Part shown: one piece after another, positions 55,308 through 62,352 of the stretch
Position numbering within the stretch: the first letter of the stretch is position 1
Layout: the number at the start of each line of letters is the position of its first letter
Origin: an uncultured Hyphomicrobiales bacterium
Lineage (GTDB): Bacteria > Pseudomonadota > Alphaproteobacteria > Rhizobiales > Ancalomicrobiaceae
Reading direction: 5' to 3'
Assembly: GCA_903930435.1 (NCBI GenBank)
Contig: CAIYYN010000054.1
Location: 62,001-126,000 of the forward strand
DNA: 64,000 bases
Made by a program: the position numbers and the translations under genes
Notes under the pieces: model-generated
What the model was told of the DNA's origin: nothing
What the model saw: only the letters and a program-made list of their open reading frames with translations
The model's database searches: none

Positions 55308-56969
55308 ATGATCCGGTTGCTCATCTACATCGCCATTCTTGTTGCCATCGCGTTCGGGTTTGCCTGGCTGGCTGATCGTCCCGGCGAAGTGACCCTGGTC
55401 TGGCAAGGACAACGGATCGAAACCGATCTGATCACGGTCATTGTCGGCCTGGGCGCGCTGCTGATCGCCGCCCTCCTCGTGACCTGGCTCATCGGCTCAA
55501 TTCTGAAAACGCCATCCGCGATCAGCTCGTTCTTTTCGCGTCGCCGCCGCGAGCGCGGCTGGCGGGCACTCAGCCAGGGGATGATCGCCGCAGGAGCGGG
55601 TGATCCGACCACCACCTCGAAACTCGCCAATGAAGCCCGGAAAATCCTCGGCGGAGAGCCGCTGGCCTTGCTGCTTGAGGCCCAATCCGCCCAGCTGAGC
55701 GGCAACCGTGCCGCCGCAAGACAAGCGTTTGAAGACATGCTGCTCAGTCCGGACACCCGGCTGCTGGGATTGCGCGGCCTGTTCATTGAAGCACAACGCT
55801 ATGGGGACACTACGGCAGCCAGGCATTTTGCCGCCGAGGCGAACCGGGCAGCGCCAAAGGTCGCCTGGGCAGGACAGGCCCTCATGGAATTCCAGGCGCA
55901 GGCCCAGGATTGGGTCGGAGCCCTTGAAACGCTGGACCGTAACACCCGCAACAAGGTCATTGACCGGACGCAGTCCAAGCGTCTGCGGGCTGTGCTGATG
56001 ACGGCCCGCGCGATGGCCATCGAGCAGGGCGAACCTGAACTGGCCCGCGCCATCGCCGTCGAAGCGCACTCACTGGCTCCGGATCTGGTCCCGGCGGCGA
56101 TCGTGGCAGGCCGACTGCTGACCCGAAACGGTGACATCAAGCGCTCAGCGCGCGTCCTCGAAGCAACCTGGAAACTCAATCCGCATCCGGAGATCGCCGA
56201 GGCCTATGCCCATGTCAGACCGGGGGATTCCACACTTGATCGGCTGAACCGCGTCAAGGATCTGGTACGGGTACGGGCGCATCATGCCGAGTGTTCATTC
56301 GCGATTGCCAATGCCGCCTTGGATGCAGGAGATTTTGCTGCTGCCCGCTCTGCCATGCAGCCTTTGCTGGCCCAAGGTGCGACGCGACGCGCGTGCCTCT
56401 TCATGGCTGACATTGAAGAAGCCGAGCACAATGACGAAGGCAAGATCCGCGAATGGCTGTCGCGCGCAGTCCGCGCACCACGTGACGCAACCTGGGTCGC
56501 GGATGGCTTCGTATCGGATCACTGGGCCCCGGTTTCGCCGGTGACCGGACGTCTCGATGCCTTTGAGTGGAAGGTCCCGCCTGAAGACGTCAAGGCATTG
56601 CCGATGATGATCCAGGAGCCTGGGCCTTCGCAGCCTGTGGCCCAGATTGACGTGACCGCCCCGACTGCTGCACCCCAGATTCCAGCCGGACCGGCGCCGT
56701 CAGAACCAACTGGCCCGACCGCCTCCCAGACCGTTCAAGCAGAAGCACAGCCAGAAACTATCATCTTGCCTGCCGCCGAGGCGGCGACGGTTTCGTCAAC
56801 GCCGGTTGAAAAGCCGGTCGCAAACGCGGCACAACCGGTTGCGCAGCCACGGAGTCGCGCATCAAGACCTGTTGCGTTTCCCCTCGAACATGCCCCCGAT
56901 GACCCGGGTCCGGCCCAAACGGCACGCGATGAGGCCACGACCGATAACCGGTTCCGGCTTTTCAGCTAG
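55308..56969 (+). CDS. hemY: HemY-family TPR membrane protein
   Basis: A 553-residue protein (the proteobacterial HemY, not protoporphyrinogen oxidase). Two membrane helices (about residues 1-22 and 42-66) around WLADRPGEVTLVWQGQRIET precede a basic turn (SRRRRERGWRALSQGMIAAGAGD) and TPR-like helical repeats to about residue 400, then a Pro/Ala-rich tail. Its role in haem or membrane organisation is not settled; linkage to hemCD and Mic60 is constant in alphaproteobacteria. AAGGG precedes ATG 55308, 11 bases after the Mic60 stop. Confidence 0.9.
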   Translation: MIRLLIYIAILVAIAFGFAWLADRPGEVTLVWQGQRIETDLITVIVGLGALLIAALLVTWLIGSILKTPSAISSFFSRRRRERGWRALSQGMIAAGAGDPTTTSKLANEARKILGGEPLALLLEAQSAQLSGNRAAARQAFEDMLLSPDTRLLGLRGLFIEAQRYGDTTAARHFAAEANRAAPKVAWAGQALMEFQAQAQDWVGALETLDRNTRNKVIDRTQSKRLRAVLMTARAMAIEQGEPELARAIAVEAHSLAPDLVPAAIVAGRLLTRNGDIKRSARVLEATWKLNPHPEIAEAYAHVRPGDSTLDRLNRVKDLVRVRAHHAECSFAIANAALDAGDFAAARSAMQPLLAQGATRRACLFMADIEEAEHNDEGKIREWLSRAVRAPRDATWVADGFVSDHWAPVSPVTGRLDAFEWKVPPEDVKALPMMIQEPGPSQPVAQIDVTAPTAAPQIPAGPAPSEPTGPTASQTVQAEAQPETIILPAAEAATVSSTPVEKPVANAAQPVAQPRSRASRPVAFPLEHAPDDPGPAQTARDEATTDNRFRLFS

Positions 56970-57221
56970 GAGCCAATGAACAGTCGCACATTCAGGCTAA
57001 ACAGCGATGTCAGTCCGGTCGACAATGGCATGGGGACCATGAGGAGCCGGGCTTCTCTTTCACCACCCGAAACCGGCGTGGGCTGGAACGAACAGGCATC
57101 CTGTCGAAGGCCAAACAAATGAGTGTGACGGGATCGTTCGGTTCAACGACGGGCGTGGCGGTCAACGTCAGTGCTGCCATGAGCCGGCGACGTCAGATAA
57201 CCGGCAATCCGGCTCGTTCGA

Positions 57222-58868
57222 TCAGTTGCGCGCCATCGTATCGTTCAGATGGCCAACATTGCGCAGGATGCCGTACTGCGACCGCAATTCTTCATACTCA
57301 CTGCTGATCGCGTTCTTCTTGAGCTGGAAAATCGACATATTGCTGTCGATCAGCTCGAAGATTGTCCTTTTGCCTGCCTTGAACTGCTCGATATAGAGCT
57401 TGTTCACGTTCTCCGCGGTCGACACCGCCTGGGCTGCCGCCATGCGCTTGGCGTGACTGGCGCTCAAGGACTCGTAGAGCCGGCGGAGATTGAGCTCTAC
57501 CGTTTCTTCCTGGTCAAGCGTCTTGTAATTCGTTTCGAGTTTGCCTGCGCTGATCTTGTCGATCTGGGCCTGCAGCATGCCGCCATCAAAAATCTTGTAG
57601 GACATGACCAGCATGAGACGGGAGTCGACCAGACCCTGGCTTGCCGCGTGGTTGCCTTCGTAGTCCTTGACCGTTGCGTCGCTCATCAGGTCCATGCGCG
57701 GCATCTTCTGGGCCTGGGCTCCGGCCAATGCATGCGAAATGGACGTGCTCGTCGATCTCAAGGCCAGAACCGAGGGATTCGACAGCTGGGCCTCCTTGAT
57801 GGCGGCATCCAGCGACTTCGGCAGCTCATTCGTGATCGATCGCGGCTTCTTGACCTGCATCGGCTCAAGCTTCGTCAAGCGATAAAAATCATCCAGATCA
57901 ATATGATACGATGAGTTTATGTCACTCCTCAGGCCCTGGATCTCGATGATCTTGCCCTGGATGCGATCAACGTCCGCCTTGGTCCCATTGCCATTGGACA
58001 AATTGACGGAGACCAGTTCGGCGAGCTTCTGAGAATTGGCAATCGTGCTATCAAGAGCAGCCAGGATCTCTTTTTTCTCAAGAATGTTCATGTAGGAATT
58101 GACGGTACGCAGCGCGATGTCTTCTGCCTCATCGACCAGCTTCAAACGCTCGGAATCAACCAGCGCCTTGTTGCGCTCAACCTCGCTTTTCGCAGCGCCG
58201 AAATCGAAGACGAGCTGCTTGAAGGTAAATCCGACATCCGTTCGCATGGTTCCGGGCAAGTTGGCGGATCCCATGAACCGGGGATAATCCGAATACGTCC
58301 CGAAATCGCTGATACCCGTTCCTGCGGAAACTGCGAGACTTGGCAAAAGGGCGCTTTCCGAAAACTTCACGTCTGTGCCGGCTGCCTGGAGCTTGGCCAC
58401 CTGAACACCCATCAACGGATGGCTCAGTACAGCATAGGCGACGGCATCGCGGATCGACAGCTGTTTCACGGTGACGCGATGGGCGCTTTCCCTAGCCTTT
58501 GGAGCAACACGAGACGAGATATCGACATTTGGCATGCCAAGCGGTGCAAGTCCGCTCGCAACATTGGGATCTGTGCTCGCAAGTTGCGGATAAACGCTAC
58601 TCCGATCGGCCGTTTCCGGCTTGATGCCGCCGACCTGAGGTGCCTCGTCAGCCACTTTATCGGGACCAAGCGACAAGGGCTTGTTCGTGTTTGGATCGAT
58701 CGACCCGGTCGCGATTTCCTTGTTCGGATCACTGCCAGATGGCTTGCAAATTGCCCCGTTTGAATCGTTGCATTGTGACTTGTCGGCCGTGACCGATGGG
58801 GTGACCGTACAACCTGCAACCAGCAATGCCGACACAAGAAGAATGGCGCGCCATGCAACCGCTTGCAT
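57222..58868 (-). CDS. TolC-family outer-membrane lipoprotein (type I secretion)
   Basis: A 548-residue outer-membrane efflux protein. The signal peptide ends in the lipobox LVAGC (Cys20), so it is lipid-anchored. A roughly 110-residue linker with Asn/Asp/Pro-rich sequence (residues 25-130) is followed by two OEP repeats beginning LSIRDAVAYAVLSHPL and PKSLDAAIKEAQLSNPSVLALR, with long helices and AGKRTIFELIDSNMSIFQLK near the end. The layout matches TolC partners of type I secretion. No HlyB- or HlyD-type gene is beside it in the window. AGGAAAGG precedes ATG 58868. It is divergent from the radical-SAM/GT41 gene. Confidence 0.88.
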   Translation of the reverse strand: MQAVAWRAILLVSALLVAGCTVTPSVTADKSQCNDSNGAICKPSGSDPNKEIATGSIDPNTNKPLSLGPDKVADEAPQVGGIKPETADRSSVYPQLASTDPNVASGLAPLGMPNVDISSRVAPKARESAHRVTVKQLSIRDAVAYAVLSHPLMGVQVAKLQAAGTDVKFSESALLPSLAVSAGTGISDFGTYSDYPRFMGSANLPGTMRTDVGFTFKQLVFDFGAAKSEVERNKALVDSERLKLVDEAEDIALRTVNSYMNILEKKEILAALDSTIANSQKLAELVSVNLSNGNGTKADVDRIQGKIIEIQGLRSDINSSYHIDLDDFYRLTKLEPMQVKKPRSITNELPKSLDAAIKEAQLSNPSVLALRSTSTSISHALAGAQAQKMPRMDLMSDATVKDYEGNHAASQGLVDSRLMLVMSYKIFDGGMLQAQIDKISAGKLETNYKTLDQEETVELNLRRLYESLSASHAKRMAAAQAVSTAENVNKLYIEQFKAGKRTIFELIDSNMSIFQLKKNAISSEYEELRSQYGILRNVGHLNDTMARN

Positions 58869-59577
58869 AGTCGCCTTTCCTGTTACGGACTGTGCCAGTT
58901 CGATTCCGTCTTTCACGGAGTACTCTCCAAATTTGCTCTATCCAGGTGCCTACCTGTTTGTCAGACGCCTGCGAGCACACTCATTCTCGAATCACATACT
59001 TCATTACCATCAACTATAATAAGCATCTGACTGTAGAATTTTGTCAATCTGTTAAGCATAATTCGCAAAAAAATGTTGATCTCGAATTATGGCATCGTAT
59101 TAACCATTCGTTAATATTTAGTTATTAGTAATTTTATTAAATTATTCATTAATTTTTAATTATAACTCTGTTTTAATCATCAAACATTGCATTTTTACAT
59201 ATTTTTAACGACTATTAATAGAAATTTACTTATATTATTTGCTTTCTTCATAGATTACGGGAAAAGTGGGTTCCGCTAGTTTGGAATCGTGATGAACGGG
59301 CTTAAACTGTTAACCACGATGTGCCGCGCGCCATCGTGGAGCGACGATCAAAACCCATCGGAATACAGATATTCAAATGTCTGGAGTTCACCGTCCATGC
59401 CCAAAGACCTCCGTCTGCAATCCCCAAAAGCACGATATCAACCGACACCAGCCACTCGAACGCACCAACTTTTGGACACACTTCGTCGCCGAATCACAAA
59501 GATAGCCTGACGTTTGCAGGAGCTTCGAAAAACTAATTCAGGATAATGAAAATTATAAATAACGCAAAGATACGTTT
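58869..59577. other. Extremely AT-rich divergent intergenic region
   Basis: About 700 bases between the tolC-like and rSAM-GT41 genes. Line 59101-59160 contains only 7 G or C in 60 bases by hand count. It holds a perfect TTAA-N7-TTAA box (listed separately) and must contain both promoters. Short open frames at 59292-59510 (72 codons) and elsewhere lack ribosome binding sites and are not called. The AT-rich block resembles DNA bound by silencers such as MucR/Ros, which is inference. Confidence 0.65.
59100..59114. promoter_or_regulatory. Perfect CtrA-type box
   Basis: TTAACCATTCGTTAA matches TTAA-N7-TTAA exactly and includes the TTAACCAT half-site. It lies 232 bases upstream of the tolC-like start and 464 bases upstream of the rSAM-GT41 start. 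CtrA controls motility, surface and cell-cycle genes in alphaproteobacteria. Chance occurrence is a concern in DNA this AT-rich. Confidence 0.5.
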
Positions 59578-62352
59578 ATGACAGATTTTCCATCGTCCTT
59601 TGAACGAATTGAACTAGAGATTACACGAGCGTGTAAGACAAAATGCGCTACCTGTATTTGTTCTTTTACAGAAGATAATATATCGAATTTGCGGAAGACA
59701 ATGACAATTGCGCAATACAAAGATTTTCTGTCAAACGCTCCGAAGGCTCAGGTGCTGGCGTTTCACGGAAACGGCGAGCCGACGCTCCACCCTGATTTGC
59801 CCTTGATGATCCGTCTCGCCAAACAATCAGGTAAATTCAACCTTGTCAGCCTGAAGACAAATGGAACGGTCCTGCAAAGTCATGACTTTATCAAGCTGAA
59901 AGAACATGGACTCGATCACATTACACTTTCGATCGATCGTTTCGATCCAGATATAATTCAAACAATTCGCCCAATGGCAGACGATAAAAAACTAATTGAT
60001 ATAATCGGAAATATTGTCACTCTATATCCAAGAGCCACTGCACTTGTAAATACAAATAAACATAATCTGCATGAAATCAGTAACATCATTCGAACAATAT
60101 TCGAACATGGACTCAATATCGTTGAAGTTACACTGTTGAAATCGTTGAACTCGGCCCAGTCTGGTTGGACGCTGTCGCACGAAGACAAACGCCTGTTATT
60201 TGACCAACTGACAAGCATATCGAAACAATTTCCCGGACGCTCCCTGTTCGGCGCGCCGGCGCTTGCAAAACAACCAATCAGCTGCAAACGCCCGTACCTG
60301 ACATGTACGGTAGACGTCGATGGCTCCATTCTTCCTTGCCAATTTATGCCGGATAACAACCCTTTCGGGGGGATTTCGCTGCTCAGGCCGTTGGAAGCGC
60401 AGCTGAATAGTTTAACTGCGCGATCAGAGTGGCTTAGCCGCTTTCAGGATCACGCACCATATGCGTGCAATGACTGCCCCTATACCAACCAACCATCCTC
60501 GATGAAGCGCATCGATTTATCACCCCTGGCTCATGAAACCAGCCCAATACTCGCCACGGAGCAACCGACGCCCGCCTTGGGTCCGGATGCCCGTAGCCTG
60601 CAGATGCAGGCAGTCGAGGCGCTTCTGGGGGCAGAGGATGCCAGCACCATTCTTTCAAAGATGGAATCAGTGCTGGATGCGCGGTTTGAAGATGACGTTC
60701 TGCCCGGAGCGATTGCCAGTGCCATCAGCAATAGCGGACGAATTGCCATCTATGTGGACTGTCTCGCGACCTTGGTCGGAAATGCAATCAAATCACGCAA
60801 ATCCAGCCTGCTCGACAATTGTATCCGGATATTGGAGCTGATTGATCGCCCGCCCAACAACCTCATCCTGTTGAGCAATCTCTTGCGCATCGAAGGTCGA
60901 CAGGACCTGTCGAAACGCCTTTTGGCCATACCATCCAGCGCCGGCGCACGCGATATCGCGATATCCCTGAGCAAGGCGATGGCGTCATTGGCCATCGTTC
61001 ATGACTCCGATCTGGATATCAAAATGCGTCGGCAGGAATACACTGACCTGCTTCTTGACACCTCGCATCTGGTCCGAACATCGCTGCCGGAAGACCTTGC
61101 ACGCGCAAGCGAGGTCGTCGGTGTCGCCAAGCCCTTTTTCCTCGCCTACCAAGGGATGAACGATCGCTATCTTCAAGCGGTCTACGGCGATATCGTCACC
61201 AGACTTGTCGCAGCCGCCCATCCCGGCTTTCAACGGACGCTGCCTGCCAGAGGTGACGCCAAGATCCGGGTCGCGTTCGTCAGCTTCTATTTCTTTACTC
61301 ATTCGGTCATCAAGATGTGCATGAGCTGGATCGAGAAACTCGACCGCTCGCGTTACGAGATCGCTGTGTTCCATCTCGGGTCAAACCAGGATGACATGAC
61401 GGCTCGGGTCAGAGAAGCGGCCGACCAGTTTGTCCAGGGACCGAAATCAATTCCTGACTGGATCGGATCGATCGAGGCTGCCGACCCCCATATTATCGTC
61501 TATCTCGAAATCGGGATGGACCAGACGACGCTGCATCTGGCCGCCATGCGGCTTGCGCCCGTCCAATGTTCGACCTGGGGGCACCCGCAGACATCCGGCT
61601 TGGCCAGCATCGACTATTTTCTGTCAAGCGATCCAATGGAGCCGGAGGACGGGCAAGATTATTATACCGAGACGCTCATCAGACTACCGCACCTGTCCGT
61701 ATCCTATAGCCAGTTGCCTGCCGACCGGGGAGATATCACCCGAGCATCTTATGGTCTCGACGGCTCAAGTTACGTCTATATCTGCTGTCAATCGATTTTC
61801 AAATATTTACCAAGACATGATGATGTCTTTCCCGAGATTGCACGCCGGGTGAAGAACGCGAAATTCCTCTTTATCGCTGACCCCTCGAAACCCTACACAC
61901 ACACGTTCAAATCAAGGCTTGATGCTGCATTCAGACGTTTCGGTCTAGAGCCAGACAGGTTCATCCTTTTCGTCAAACCCATCCCTTACGAGAAGTTTCC
62001 GTCCTTCCTGCGGATCGGTGATCTATTTCTTGACAGCATCGGCTGGTCGGGATGCAACACGACGCTTGAAGCCATCGCCTGTGACCTGCCTGTCGTGACA
62101 CTGCCGATGGGCGCGATGCGGGGACGGCACACCGACGCAATCCTGAAGATCATGGGACTCCAACACTATTGTGCAAGAGACCGCAAACAATACGTCGATC
62201 TGGCCGTCAAGCTGTCAGATCACAGCTATCGCGCGACAGCGGTCGCTGAAATTCAGCTCAACAAGCACAAATTGTTCGACGACCTCTCGCCCATTCGGGC
62301 ACTTGAGCAGTTTTTCGTCACCGCGCTTGATCGTTATTACGATGGCACCTAA
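59578..62352 (+). CDS. Radical-SAM/SPASM-like domain fused to a SPINDLY/OGT (GT41) glycosyltransferase
   Basis: A 924-residue two-enzyme fusion. Residues 1-310 are a radical-SAM domain: Cys19-X3-Cys23-X2-Cys26 in ACKTKCATC, SAM-binding GNGEP (64-68), and later cysteines 236, 243, 254, 297 and 300 that could hold an auxiliary SPASM/twitch cluster. Residues 330-555 are helical and may be an alpha-solenoid linker. From about 562 (KIRVAFVSFYFFTHSV) to the end is a GT41 catalytic region of the O-GlcNAc transferase type, with the base-like His in FTHSV, QCSTWGHPQTSGL, the catalytic-lysine block SIFKYLP and GWSGCNTTLEAIACDLPVVTLP. The first 800 bases are far more AT-rich than the rest. Substrate unknown; it shares four bases (CTAA) with the convergent OGT gene. 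Confidence 0.85.
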   Translation: MTDFPSSFERIELEITRACKTKCATCICSFTEDNISNLRKTMTIAQYKDFLSNAPKAQVLAFHGNGEPTLHPDLPLMIRLAKQSGKFNLVSLKTNGTVLQSHDFIKLKEHGLDHITLSIDRFDPDIIQTIRPMADDKKLIDIIGNIVTLYPRATALVNTNKHNLHEISNIIRTIFEHGLNIVEVTLLKSLNSAQSGWTLSHEDKRLLFDQLTSISKQFPGRSLFGAPALAKQPISCKRPYLTCTVDVDGSILPCQFMPDNNPFGGISLLRPLEAQLNSLTARSEWLSRFQDHAPYACNDCPYTNQPSSMKRIDLSPLAHETSPILATEQPTPALGPDARSLQMQAVEALLGAEDASTILSKMESVLDARFEDDVLPGAIASAISNSGRIAIYVDCLATLVGNAIKSRKSSLLDNCIRILELIDRPPNNLILLSNLLRIEGRQDLSKRLLAIPSSAGARDIAISLSKAMASLAIVHDSDLDIKMRRQEYTDLLLDTSHLVRTSLPEDLARASEVVGVAKPFFLAYQGMNDRYLQAVYGDIVTRLVAAAHPGFQRTLPARGDAKIRVAFVSFYFFTHSVIKMCMSWIEKLDRSRYEIAVFHLGSNQDDMTARVREAADQFVQGPKSIPDWIGSIEAADPHIIVYLEIGMDQTTLHLAAMRLAPVQCSTWGHPQTSGLASIDYFLSSDPMEPEDGQDYYTETLIRLPHLSVSYSQLPADRGDITRASYGLDGSSYVYICCQSIFKYLPRHDDVFPEIARRVKNAKFLFIADPSKPYTHTFKSRLDAAFRRFGLEPDRFILFVKPIPYEKFPSFLRIGDLFLDSIGWSGCNTTLEAIACDLPVVTLPMGAMRGRHTDAILKIMGLQHYCARDRKQYVDLAVKLSDHSYRATAVAEIQLNKHKLFDDLSPIRALEQFFVTALDRYYDGT

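Noticed and set aside
57119-57307. 62-codon frame between hemY and the tolC-like gene
   Set aside because: It runs into the tolC-like coding end on the other strand, has no ribosome binding site and no recognisable content.
59292-59510. 72-codon frame just upstream of the rSAM-GT41 gene, considered as a peptide precursor for the radical-SAM domain
   Set aside because: No ribosome binding site, no Gly-Gly or repeated core motif, no match to precursor patterns, and it lies in a region where several frames of this size occur by chance.
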